Positions 33,191 to 44,021 of a stretch of DNA of 64,000 nt are shown here, in pieces. The DNA comes from Babylonia areolata (taxonomy: Eukaryota > Mollusca > Gastropoda > Neogastropoda > Buccinidae), in contig NC_134891.1 in the NCBI RefSeq assembly GCF_041734735.1, positions 13,384,069 through 13,448,068 of the forward strand. The letters run 5' to 3'. Made by a program: the position numbers and the translations under genes. The notes under the pieces are model-generated. The model was not told the origin of the DNA, did no database searches, and worked only from the letters and a program-made list of their open reading frames with translations. Each line of letters begins with the position of its first letter. Position 1 is the stretch's first letter.

Positions 33191-33239
33191 AAACTGAGCA
33201 TCCAGTACTGCGAAGGACAGTAAAGGGTTGATTATTCAC
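32157..33239 (-). pseudogene. LINE ORF2 C-terminal domain (5'-truncated)
   Basis: An open reading of 360 codons without a stop. The first roughly 16 codons are probably flanking DNA. Motifs are DILVTPILSYGAEVWFPF, SLMGVHKRSIKLPVLAELGR, SFWVHIIES and the Cys-His zinc motif LCKSCGVIEDELHFLDKC. It lacks endonuclease and reverse transcriptase, so it has no activity alone. The long open frame suggests a young insertion. Confidence 0.75.
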
Positions 33240-33691
33240 GGGGTGTAGTCACTCAAAGAAAGACGATCAAAAGTTACCACATGAGTTAAGTCACTTACCA
33301 CACACAACCCTGTTACAAAGATGATGAAAAACCGAGAGACGTGCGGTTAGGTCTTGACGAAGCGGAGATCGAGAATGCGGCTTTCAGTTTGTTGGGGGTT
33401 TTTGTTGTTGTTGTTTTTGTTTTGTTTTTGTTTTTTTGTTTTTTTAATTGACACATGTTGGTCAGTGGGTTTGAAATGAGAATAAAAGGATCTACGGATC
33501 GGATGTGGCCACTGGACACCAGAAAGGTATATACAAGGTGTGTGTGTGTGTGTGCAAGGCGCTTTGCACAGCACTTTTGTTAGAAATCGCTCCATATGAA
33601 GGTCATGCATTATTGATATTATGACCACATATTTATCCCATAAAATAGATTAAAACTACTCAAATGAAAAAAATCCACAATAACTGTAGAT

Positions 33692-33722
<31 letters not shown>

Positions 33723-34017
33723 GAGACTCAGCTGTGAATATCTAACTCATTGGGAAAAAATTCTGCAGATAGTAGTATTTAAATCATACAATTTATGTTA
33801 CAGTGAGTCTTACTTTGAAATGTCCTTTTCGTGTTTGTTTGAAAGACGCATACAAACGCACCTCTGTGTGTCTGTGTCTGTGTGTGCTGGGGAATATGTG
33901 TTTTGGAGCGGGAACGGGAAACTATAAGGGGGTAATAATCAAACTCAAGCGAAAATTAACCAGTTTGATGTATGTCTGTCTGGATTTGTATGACCGTTTT
34001 GTTTATTTACCCCGCTA
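33240..34017. other. Intergenic segment with CA and T-rich repeats
   Basis: A (GTT/GTTTT)n-rich stretch at 33,395-33,445, and GT/CA runs at 33,538-33,553 and 33,692-33,720. No gene or element ends were identified. Confidence 0.5.
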
Positions 34018-34222
34018 TGTAGAATAGAATAGAATATGTCTTTATTACCAAGTGTACCGGGGTCACAAGGAATATTGGGGGTGGGGGGTGGGGGGGGGGG
34101 GATGATATATAACAAGATACGAACATAAATCGAAAATCATACACAAACACAGATACAGTAGAAATAAGATACATACAAGTGCATATCAATATAAAAACTT
34201 GTGGATACTCACTCATGTATGC

Positions 34223-34272
<50 letters not shown>

Positions 34273-34429
34273 AACAGAAGCTGCATATTACATGTGGATG
34301 GCGCTGATGACTAGATATTCAGGTAGATGGATGTTGGTTGCACAATTCTATTTATCACACTGGATTTGTTCGAGAGACAGGGCATTGACTGCTTTGGGGA
34401 AAAAGCTATTGGCGAAGCGATTGGTTTTC

Positions 34430-35488
34430 GTCCTTATACTTCTGTACCGTCGACCAGAGGGGAGCATCTCAAAAATCCCAAAAGCTGGATGTGATTCGTC
34501 CTGGCTGATTGATTTTGCTTTTTTGAGTAGCCGCTTATAATATATATGTCTTCCAGAGAAGGTAGATCAGTCCTGGTAATCTTGTTGGCAGATTTTACGA
34601 TTCTGTTAAAGGCTGCAACTTCTGCCTTGGAAATGTTTCCGTACCAAACAGTAATAGCAAAGGTTATCTCACTTTCAATGACTGCTCGGTAGAAATCAAC
34701 CATGATTTCTTTTTTAATTCCTAACTTTTTGAAGCGCCGAAGAAAGTACAGGCGCTGTTGTGCTTTCTTAACATTTTTTTCCGTATTTTTCTCCCATTTC
34801 AAATCGTTGGAAATGATCAGTCCAAGAAATTTAAAGTCGCTGATGATCTCTACTTATTTGTCTTCAATGACAAGTGGTAAGGGGTCAGATCTGGTCTTCC
34901 TGAAATCTAGAATTAATTCTTTGGTTTTTGATACGTTGAGTTCTAAGTTGTTTTGATCACACCAGCTGACAAGTTCATGTACTTCTTCCCTATATTTTGA
35001 CTCATCACTGTTCGTAATCAGCCCTTCTAGAGTTGTATCGTCGGCAAACTTGACCATGGTGCTACATTCATTTTGAGATGCACAGTCATGTGTGAATAGT
35101 GAGTACAACAGTGGGGACAGAACACATTCCTGTGGGGTGCCTATGTTGAGAATGCATGTGGAGGAAGTGAGGTCACCAAATTTAACAACTTGCGGTCTGT
35201 ATCTTAGAAAATTTAGGATCCATGCACAAATTGATTCAGGCAGCGAGAGGTCTTTCAGTTTAAAATATAGTTTTGATAGCACTATTGTGTTGAACGCAGA
35301 GCTGTAGTCAATGAAAAGGATCCTGGCATAGCTGTTAGGATTTTCGAGATGTCTGAGGTCATGGTAGAGACCTACGCTAATGGCATCTTCAACTGATCTT
35401 TTAGCTCTATAGACGAACTGAAAGGGATCAAAAGATGGAGGAATGCAGGTTTTTAGGAATCGTAGAATCAAGCGTTCAAATGTTTTCA
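34430..35488 (-). pseudogene. Rex1-like LINE ORF2: reverse transcriptase and C-terminus
   Basis: Reads from MKTFERLILRFLKTCIPPSF through DYSSAFNTI and GTPQECVLSPLLYSL to the catalytic VKFADDTTLEG, then NVSKTKELILDF. A TAA at 34,854-34,856 interrupts the frame, which continues as LKWEKNTEKNVKKAQQRLYF and IESEITFAITVWYGN. A shift in an AT repeat near 34,540 precedes the LPSGRRYRS-type end, which matches the fragment at 474-923. Confidence 0.8.
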
Positions 35489-37219
35489 TTCAACGGCACT
35501 CCTCTCCATTCCTTTAATCCATTAACTGAAACAGGAGTCCATGAAATCTTGAAAGAAATGACAATAAAATCCTGTGAGCTCGATCCTATACCAGCCTCTG
35601 TTTTTTCCCAGTGTGTCTCACAGCTTCTCCCCACAATCACCAACATTGTCAACTCATCCCTTCTCACTGGAATGTTTCCATCCACTTTCAAAACTGCAAT
35701 AGTCCAGCCTCTTCTGAAGAAATCCAACCTTGATGCAAACATTTTGAAAACATATCGACCAGTTTCTAATATTCCATTCCTATCCAAACTCCTTGAAAAA
35801 GCTGTCCTGAAGCAGCTCAACAATCACCTTTGTTTCAACAATCCCATCCACCCATTTCAGTCTGCCTATCGTGCTGACCACAGCACCGAAACCACTCTCC
35901 TCCACATCCTGAATAACCTACTGCTAGCGTCCGACTTGGGACAGATCTCCCTTCTCACTCTTCTCGACTTGTCAGCCGCCTTTGACACGATAGACCATTC
36001 AATCCTTCTTTCCCGTCTTCATTTTACATTTGGTATCAACGGCACTGTTCTAAACTGGTTCAAATCTTATCTCACTGATCGATTCCAGTCTGTCATTGTT
36101 GATAATTTCCAGTCTGAACCCGTTAAAATTGAACATGGAGTCCCACAGGGATCTGTTTTAGGCCCAGTGCTCTTCACACTGTACACTGCTCCTCTCCCTG
36201 AAATTATCAACCGCCATAATGTCAGTCATCATTCTTATGCTGATGACACTCAACTCCAGAAGAGTGATACACATGAAAAACTGTCATCGCTCTTGCAAGA
36301 AACATCTAACTGCTTCCTGGATATTCAAAACTGGATGACTCGAAATAAGTTACAATTGAACGCGGACAAAACTGAAGCAATGATCACAGGAACTAACCAA
36401 AAACTCTTTTCCATTACAACTGATACAATCAAACTTGGCAGTACATCCATCCCTCTTTCCAGTTCAGTCAGGAATCTCGGCGTTGTCCTTGACAACACAC
36501 TGTCCATGCAAAAATTTATCAATCAGACATGTCAAATTGCTACTGTCAACTGCGGCGCATCAGTTCCATCCGGAAATATCTCTCCATTGACGCAATATCT
36601 AGACTTGTCGTTTCTCTCATTCTCTCACGCCTTGACTACTGTAACTCTCTATTGTCTGGTTTGCCTGCTTCATCCATTCAGTTCCTTCAGCGCATACAAA
36701 ACTCTGCTGCCCGATTTGTCCTCAGAAAGAAAAGATCTGAGCACATCACTCCTCTTTTGCAACATCTCCACTGGCTCCCTGTCTCACGCCGAATAAAGTA
36801 CAAGATCAGCACTCTATGCTACAAATGTATGCTACAAATCAGCCCCTTCCTATCTCTGTGGCTGCCTTCACCTCTACACTCCATCTCGCTCACTACGATC
36901 AGCTTCGGATCCACTCCATTTACGCTTACCCAGATTCAAACTCTCGACTGTTGGCCGCCGTTCTTTCTCTGTCTCTGGACCTTGCAATTGGAATGAACTT
37001 CCTCTTTCGCTTCGTCAAGTCTCCACACTCAGCTCTCTCAAGTCTGGCCTTAAAACCCACCTCTTCCCGAAATAGCCTCCCTTCCCTGCGTCTACCTTCT
37101 TTAATTCCTCCAGTTTTAGAGTTATGCGTGCGTGAGAATGACTGGTGCGAAAGCGCTTAGATTTGTCTATGCACAAGATTCAGCGCTATATAAGTACCAT
37201 TATTATTATTATTCTTATT
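35489..37219 (+). mobile_element. CR1/L2-like LINE inserted in the Rex1-like LINE
   Basis: 5'-truncated. The reverse transcriptase runs from SCELDPIPASVF to the palm motifs LLDLSAAFDTIDHSIL, GVPQGSVLGPVLFTLY and HHSYADDTQL. The C-terminus lies in two further frames (36,529-36,996 and about 36,830-37,070). It has a conserved 3' end, AGCGCTATATAAGTACC, followed by (ATT)n. At least two frameshifts are present. The visible 35,435 start codon lies in antisense Rex1 DNA and is not real. Confidence 0.85.
35490..36530 (+). pseudogene. CR1/L2-like LINE ORF2, reverse transcriptase domain
   Basis: About 345 codons open, spanning fingers, palm and thumb. All catalytic aspartates are present (the Asp of LLDLSAAFD and the two of YADD), and RNLGVVLDNTLSM follows. 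The frame is lost near 36,530 and resumes in the next frame as RRISSIRKYLSIDAISRLV and LDYCNSLLSGLP, the standard CR1-group thumb. Confidence 0.85.
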
Positions 37220-38190
37220 ATAACTGATGTTAAGGCTACGGGACGATAATCATTAAGACAACTAGGCTGTACTTTTTTTTGGAACAGGGATGATTGTTGA
37301 TTTCTTAAAGCAGTGAGGCACCACACAAGACTGAAGGGACATGTTACATATGTCAGTAAAGACACTACATAGTTGGAATGCACACTTCCTCAAAAGACCT
37401 GGTGATATGTTGTCAGGGCCAGTGGCTTTTCTTATTTTCAGACGACTGAAGTGGCGTCTAATTTCATTCTCTTGGACTATGAAAGGGGAAGAGGGGTGAT
37501 TTTGGGTGCAACCACGTCAGAAGTAGACAAAGGTTTGTCGAATCTGGAGTAGACTGAATGTGTTGAGTTTGTCTGGAAGAGTTCTGTCAGTGCTGTCGAC
37601 TGTCTGGTGGGTCATTTTATAATCAGTGATGTTCTGCAGTCCGGTCCATACATTCCTAGAGTTGTTTGCAGACAGGTTTTCTTCTTTTCTTTTTTTCCGA
37701 TATAAAAACTTTGCCTTCTTAATGCATTTTTCAACACTTCTTTTTGCCTTATTGTGCACTATTCTATCATCAGTTTCATGAAAAGCTCTCTCTTTTTCCT
37801 TTAGTTTTTGCCTAACAGCCCCGTTACACTAAATTTTGTCGTTTGAAAATATGTTGATATTTTTTGATAGAATGCACACACTTTCACAGAATGCAATATA
37901 ATCACACACTGTGTCGGTATATTCATTTAAGTCCCCGGCAGTCTTTAAAAACATTCCAGTCTGTACATTCGAAACAGTCCTGCAAGGTCTCTCAGGCAGG
38001 GGCCGACCATTGTTTCACTGTTTTCACGACTGGTTTTTCAGCTTTCAGTTTTTGTTTGTAGACTGGCACCAGAAAAATCATGCTGTGGTCGGACTGTCCC
38101 AAAGGCGCACGGCAGATCGAGTGGTACGCCTTCTTGAAATTTTGGATGTTTTTAATAATTTTCAACACATTTAAGACACAAGAACAAACC
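37220..38190 (-). pseudogene. Rex1-like LINE ORF2: endonuclease end and RT start
   Basis: Minus-strand pieces: RAPLGQSDHSMIFLVPVYK (the SDH catalytic motif of the endonuclease), CIKKAKFLYRKKRKEE, ITDYKMTHQTVDSTDRTLPD and SLFQKKVQPSCLNDYRPVAL. They lie in several frames with stops. Confidence 0.7.
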
Positions 38191-38192
38191 AT

Positions 38193-39284
38193 ATTCTTAC
38201 AAAATTGTTGCAGACATTTCTCTAATGAATTGCAATCCTGATAACGTGAAATATTTGACTGATCATTGTAAACACATGTTTATACTGAATCAGACTGAGA
38301 GACCTCCATTTCCAACAAAGTTCTGGAGACTGACCCATTTTCATTTTCCAAGCAGTCTTTGCTCTTCATGACTATCTGATGCACTTCATTTTGCCACCTC
38401 CATACTCCAGCCAGGTACATTTTCTTTCCCACGGTAAACTGATGTGTCTACTGCGCCAGGGTTCGTGAGTCACATTTGCAAATACCGCTTCATTTCCTAA
38501 GAAAAATATATATTTCATACCGTTCTTTTTACATCAAGACATGATGTTGGTCGATTTTGCCATCATTTGCCTTTCATGCTTTCTTAATTAATTGTCTGGA
38601 CAGGGCTCCGACAATGTTCATTGAAACAACCTTGGTAACACATATTTAGATATTCATATACTACACGTTAATAAGCAGAGCATGAAGTATTTCCAAGTTG
38701 TGCATTGCGTAAAATGTCAACATAATTGTTCTTACGAACTAAATGATCCCGTGCTGCCGTTGTAAATTCACCTTTGCAGTTAGTATAATACTGTTTTCAT
38801 TCTTTATGAAATGTCATGACTGGTAAGAAACTGGAAAACATTCATAAAAGCGAGTTTGTGTCTTTTATCGATTTAATATAAAATACATGAAATTGAAAAT
38901 GTTTGTTTCCTTTTTACCCCAAAGAGTTCTCTTATTTTCTGTACGGTGTCTGTCATCTGCCGCAGTGACCTACTAACGGAGGTATAGGACAGCATCATCG
39001 CGGCAGCAGTCAGTCACATGTACTGTACCGCGCTGTACGCTTTCCTCTGGCGACCCATTATACCGCGCTTGCGTAACCCTGGCTTGCTCTTGCCTTGCCA
39101 CTCTTTGTAAGGCTCTCTCTCATGGCCAAATGTGTGAGAAATAATTATTTAAAATCAAAATCTAATCATGTTCCCGCCCAACTACAGCGGTCAAGTTTAT
39201 ATCAGCGTGATCAGTATGATTTATTCTATTTTATCGTGAAAAGAACGGTTTTGTTGCAGACAGTTTGACCATCTTTGTATCTGC
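38193..39284. other. Unassigned 1.1-kb block inside the Rex1-like LINE
   Basis: Interrupts the endonuclease region of the surrounding LINE. It is AT-rich on the left, with a GC-richer part at 38,940-39,130. No ORF, terminal repeats or tandem repeats were recognised. It may be a further insertion or diverged sequence. Confidence 0.4.
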
Positions 39285-39830
39285 CCTGGACTACTTTGAC
39301 ATCGGAGCCCCAGCGTGTGTTGACGAAGAAACACACACTGCTACCCCTTTGCTTGCCTGAGTTGCATACAGGGATGTCAGGGTTAAGCCATGTTTCAGCA
39401 AAACAAAATACAGAGCACTCTTTGTAGTCTCTCCTCGTCTGAATATTACATGTGAGTTCGTCAATTTTGTTGGGTAGAGATCTAACGTTGGACAGGAACA
39501 TACTGGGTAGAGGTGGGCAAAAACTTCGTTAGCGTAACCTTGAAAGGGTCCCACCTCGCTTTCCCCGTTTACGTGTGGACTAAGGTTTGCGTGCTGACCG
39601 GTCGGTTTTCATTGTTGACGGTCGTAAATCATGATAGAGTGAGTTGAAGTGAGATCTGAGCACACTGGACTCACCTACCTGTTCCCTTACACGCAGCAGT
39701 GTGTCACGATCATACTGTAAGATCGCAGCTGTTTCCCTAACACACATAAACAGAATCAAACACAAAATAAACAGGACAGCTATCCCCGTGTCGCCACTGG
39801 TCGGCGCCATCTTGAATCATTTGTATGCAG
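39285..39830 (-). pseudogene. Rex1-like LINE 5' end: leader peptide and endonuclease start
   Basis: The reading from MAPTSGDTGIAVLFILCLIL (39,810) is stopped at 39,580. The same frame resumes with FLSNVRSLPNKIDELTCNI and FCFAETWLNPDIPV, the Asn and Glu motifs of the endonuclease. A VCFFVNTRWGSDVKVV segment follows before the match ends. Confidence 0.7.
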
Positions 39831-40024
39831 ATTCCTGAAAAAAAGTTTTATTGCACTCATGTGAGCTGTGTAACCAGTCGTACAGGACAACAAGATAGAA
39901 AATAATAATCAAGTGACAGTCTGAAAAAATCATCAAAAGTCAAATTTAGAAACACTTCAGAAAGATATTCAGGAAATATACAAATGAAAGGTTTGAATAG
40001 GGAATATGTCTAAGTTCCATCATG

Positions 40025-40725
40025 CTTGTGTTCCCCCAGATCTATGTTTTCCGCAGTTGTATGTCTCCAAAACTTCTGTATTCCTCCACGTCAATGTTCC
40101 CTGGGTCTGTTACCCCCCAGTTACGCATTCGTTTCGTTATCCAACACTGTTTGATAGTTGACGGTCAGTGTTAAGCAGTGACCAGTATAGCGGTCCGCAT
40201 TAAAAACCAAATAAAAAGTTCTAATAATGTATAAGAGAGTTTACGTAATCCAGAAGAAATGTTAACATAATGTAAACTGCACATTTTGATTTTGGTCAGT
40301 GCTTGTCAGTAGGCAGTCATGCCAAGTCAAAAAGTTTTGATATTGCATAACATGATAAGATTCCGCATTCTAAAATGTTTGGATTGTTGTCAGTTGTGGC
40401 CAGCAGTGATCAGCAGTGATTAGTCAACGACAAATTCCTGTCAGGAAGTAGAAGAAAATATAATAAAAACTACAGAAACGTCACAAAAGAATAAAATCTG
40501 AAGTGTTTTTAGATACTAGTCAGTAGTGGTCAGCAGTGACCAGTCGACGATCGAAACCTGCCACGGCGTTATGATAATGCACAAATGAGACAAACAATCT
40601 TAACACTTTCGGGTTGTCGTCAACAGTGGTCAACATGGCCATAGACATGTGGAAATATAGACGTGGGGGAACAAAGACCCAGAAAACATAAATTTGTGGG
40701 GACACAGACATGGAGGAACAAAGAT
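40025..40725. repeat. Degenerate inverted-repeat unit with GTTCCCCC-type arms
   Basis: The left arm (about 40,025-40,120) is rich in GTTCCC, CCTCCACGTC and TGGGTCTGTTACCCC. The right arm (about 40,630-40,727) carries the reverse-complement words (GGGGGAACAAAGACCCAG, ACATGGAGGAACAAAGATG). Between them, variants of GGTCAGCAGTGA-CAGT recur about six times (40,155-40,640). It could be a fold-back or MITE-like element. No clear target duplication was found. Confidence 0.45.
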
Positions 40726-40739
40726 GTGGGATAATTTTT

Positions 40740-41225
40740 TATATACCTTTTAAGCCCCAAAGACGTGGAACAGACTCTGTGACGACTTCCGACCCTCTGA
40801 CCCTCGCCTGTTTCAAATCTGGCATTATCAAAAACCCTACTCTTCTCTCAGCAATAAGTCTCGTTGTGATAATTATATCCATCCAAACAGAATATACTCC
40901 TTTATATGTGGTATACTAAACTATATTCACTTACGTAAGTATATGTACATATTTATTCATCATATATGCGGATGTGTGAGTGTTGGGGGGTAGGGGGGGG
41001 GGGACGGGTATGCATTTATTTATGTTTGAACGTATGCTTGTATGTGTGTATGCATTCTGTTTATGTGTGTGAATAGTTTGCTATGTATGTTTGTGTGTGT
41101 ACACAATTTTGACGCAGTATATGGGATGTGTTTCATGTGTTTTTGTAAGCATCTAGAGCACTTTTCTGGATAGAGCGCTACATAGTTATCCGTCATCACC
41201 ATTATCACCATCCTTCTTCTTCATC
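40740..41225 (+). mobile_element. CR1/L2-like LINE, 3' end fragment
   Basis: A decayed C-terminus (DDFRPSDPRL-like, about 40,778-40,815) is followed by GCATCTAGAGCACTTTTCTG and ATAGAGCGCTACATAGTTAT (41,148-41,190) and a CATCACCATTATCACC tail. This resembles the 3' end of the CR1/L2-like LINE at 37,165-37,219. Confidence 0.5.
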
Positions 41226-41262
41226 TTTATATTAAACCATTTCCATCTATTGAAAACTATAT

Positions 41263-41263
<1 letters not shown>

Positions 41264-41302
<39 letters not shown>

Positions 41303-41475
41303 AATACTATATGCCACAAGCAAAGAAATGCATACAACTGTACACAAGTACAAGCACTGTATGTAGCCCGAAACTGTTATAAATAAATAAATGGAAAAAG
41401 GACTATTGAAACAAATGTAAGGGTGATAAACACAAGAAAAAAGTGGGAGAAATACACAAAGAAAGAAAGAAAAAA

Positions 41476-41562
<87 letters not shown>

Positions 41563-41565
41563 ACC
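41264..41565. repeat. GA, CA and TA microsatellites
   Basis: (GA)n at 41,264-41,299, (CA)n at 41,477-41,548 and (TA)n at 41,549-41,562. The sequence between is unremarkable. Confidence 0.9.
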
Positions 41566-41756
41566 TAAATCGAAATTGTCATAGCCTGCAGGCAACTGAG
41601 GTACACAAACTAAATAAATTAACACATTTTAACCAGTAGATGAGTCCAATACCTAAACAATGTTTAACATACATGTACTAATGCAATACAGACACAAACA
41701 TAGCGAAATTTGTCACATCTTTTTTTCAAATAACTAATCACTAGTCTTGTGTTTAA

Positions 41757-41898
41757 AAGGTTGACTTCTACACATCGGATAAGTCGACTTTCTGGCAGAA
41801 CATATAGACATATCCGAGGTGTGGATAAGTCGACCATCGCACAAATCGACTATTTTGGAGGGTTCCCAGAGGGTCGACTTATCCGGAGTAAACTGTAT
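41757..41898. mobile_element. pogo/Tigger-like element end (fragment)
   Basis: The word GGATAAGTCGAC occurs in both orientations (41,777, 41,822 and, inverted, 41,873), and the unit ends TTATCCGGAGTAAACTG. Read in reverse this is CAGTTTACTCCGGATAAGTC, the style of pogo/Tigger-type terminal repeats. Only one end is present. Confidence 0.45.
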
Positions 41899-41899
41899 G

Positions 41900-42480
41900 T
41901 TTTCAAGCATGACCTGAAGTACTTCAAGGACTGACTTGTGTCGGATAGAGCATGGCAGAGTTCCAGAGCTTAGCTGCAGCGAAAGAAATTGCTCGTTGGC
42001 CATGCTGTTTGCGTGTGAGAGGAAGCTGAAAGAGCCTGGTGTCAGCAGAGGATCGAAGGGTCCTGGGGGGAATGTATATGGAGCAGTTCATATAGATACT
42101 GAGTAGCAGAGCCTGTGATAACTTTGAAGCAGAGACAGGGGTACTTGTATGTTATTTTTGTTCAGCTGGAAGCCAGTGCAATTTATGAAATAGAGGAGTG
42201 CGAGGTTAATTTCAGAAGATTTATGAATAAGCCTAAAAGCACAGTTCTGAATGCACTGAAGAGGCTGAATGACAGATTGAGGACAGCCAGAGTTGCAGTT
42301 GTCGAGACGAGAAAGGGTGTAAGAAGATACTATAGTCATAGTAGCTTCTTCCGTAAGAAGTGAACGATAATTTAATTTTGCGATCAGTAAAGGGAAGTGA
42401 ATCGAGACTTCTTGAGAAACGGACGGCTTCAATCTTAACCACAATTCAGTTTAAGTTTGCTGTTTGACATCCAGGTTTCA
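41900..42480 (-). mobile_element. CR1/L2-like LINE, C-terminal fragment
   Basis: Minus-strand reading with LTEEATMTIVSSYTLSRLD, CNSGCPQSVIQPLQCIQN and FRLIHKSSEINLALLYF, then in another frame SADTRLFQLPL and AKLWNS. This is the thumb-to-C-terminus region of the CR1 group. It is decayed, and a Tigger-like fragment abuts it. Confidence 0.65.
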
Positions 42481-42744
42481 ACGTCAGAAAAAGAAGCTTA
42501 TAAAGATGACGAGAGCGAACGGGATTGTCAGCAGGAACAGCAGATTGTAGTGGTTGCGTGTCGTCGACAAACATTTCATGACATGACGCAGACCTGCGCT
42601 TCTCTGCTTGTATCAAATCTCTCTCTCTCTCTCTTTGAATCTAAAGTTTAGAGCTGATTACAAATAAGAACAATGTTGTACTTGTACAGGAGAGGGGTTG
42701 TGAGGAAGGCAGAGACAAAAAAGAATATAAAAGAATATAGAGAT

Positions 42745-42810
42745 AGGGAAAGTGGGGGGAGGGGGGCGGATTTGAGCGGGGGGACGGGGAGAGGGGGAGG
42801 GAGGGGTCGA
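42745..42810 (+). repeat. G-rich tract
   Basis: About 65 bases of GGGG/GGGA runs, with enough G-triplets for a quadruplex on the plus strand. No gene overlaps it. Confidence 0.6.
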
Positions 42811-42924
42811 GAGGCTGAACCGGTCAATTGTGATCTTTGAATTATTATGTAGTTTTGTCATGTTTAGAACTACATCGACTTTTGATTAGATAAGAATGCG
42901 CTAATCAGTTCTGAACTGATTTTT

Positions 42925-42992
42925 GTGTGCAGGATTCGAACCCACGACCCCCATATTAAAATTTAATACATTAACCACTCAGTTCTTGCGCC
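42925..42992 (-). mobile_element. tRNA-like SINE head
   Basis: On the minus strand a tRNA-like unit starts GGCGCAAGAACTGAGTGG (A box) and carries GTGGGTTCGAATCC (B box). The acceptor arms do not pair and no CCA-side stem is seen. It is better explained as a SINE head or tRNA pseudogene than as a working tRNA gene. Confidence 0.5.
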
Positions 42993-43171
42993 TTCCATCT
43001 TTCCGAATTATTCCAGCCATGACATTTTCGTCACAAACGAGATTTCCTTAAGTGTTATTGATATTGTTTGTTTTAACGTCTGTTCACACACTAACACAAC
43101 GTAATGTATATAGTGAGCGTGTGTATATGTGTGTGGAAAGGAGCTGGATGTGACATGACTTTGACAGGGGC

Positions 43172-43202
<31 letters not shown>

Positions 43203-43214
43203 ATACACACAGAG

Positions 43215-43977
43215 AAAGGAATTCGGTAGGCCTATCAGTTAAAACGTCACGAAAAGAAACGTTTAAAGCTGAAGACGTCACACACAAATACTTATGGGAT
43301 GCCTTTTCAGACGAGAAATATTTAAGAGCTTTCGAAATGCCATGGATAAAAACCCAACTTGTTCAAATAGAACAAAGATTAGATACGTATATTGAAAATG
43401 AAACCGGTATTTCTAAACTAGCACTAAACAATACTATTAATGATTTTACAGAAATGATGAAATTTGCGGCTAATGTAAGTCTTAGGAAGAAAACAAACGA
43501 TCGTAAGCGCAAAAGAAAAAAACGTTAAAAAATGGTTTGATTGTGAATGTTATGAACACAGGAAAGATCTTAGATCAATACTGAATGCCATAAATAGGCA
43601 TCCACATAATAAATCCTATGCAAAAAAATATTTTTCCAAACGTAAGATCTATAATAGACTGTTAAGACGAAAGAAAAGAATGTACACAAATGATCTTGCG
43701 AATAAAATCAGCGACGTCCTTTATAAAGATCCGAACACCGCCTGGAAAACATTAAAAAGTTTACAAACTGCAGGCGAGAATGCCACACGCAAATGTCAGT
43801 TGAATACATCCATATGGATTTCACATCCGGAAAAGCTGATTGGCAAAGAGGTGAATATAGAAGAAAAACAAAGGCAAAAAATCAGAAACGAACTTAAAAA
43901 GAGTCAAACAGGTGAGAGTCTGCTTTCAAATATCAACTTAACAATATCAAACAAAGAAATCAAGAAAGCGTGCAAGC

Positions 43978-44021
<44 letters not shown>

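Larger units (their letters stand above)
34018..39830 (-). mobile_element. Rex1-like LINE (CR1 group), split by a CR1/L2-like LINE
   Basis: Minus-strand element in pieces. Its 5' end and endonuclease start lie at about 39,830-39,285, the endonuclease end and RT start at 38,190-37,220, the rest of the RT and C-terminus at 35,488-34,430, and the 3' end at 34,430-34,018 with (TAGAA)n. Between 37,220 and 35,489 a plus-strand CR1/L2-like LINE is inserted between the codons for ALTSV and MKTFERL. The stretch 38,193-39,285 does not read as this element. The start carries a hydrophobic segment (IAVLFILCLILFMC, near 39,780). Confidence 0.75.

Noticed and set aside
35435-35489. ATG start of the CR1/L2-like reading frame
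   Set aside because: The first 18 codons lie in antisense Rex1 DNA; the LINE itself begins at about 35,489.
42925-42992. Possible tRNA gene on the minus strand
   Set aside because: B box and A box are visible but the arms do not pair; a SINE head or pseudogene is more likely.
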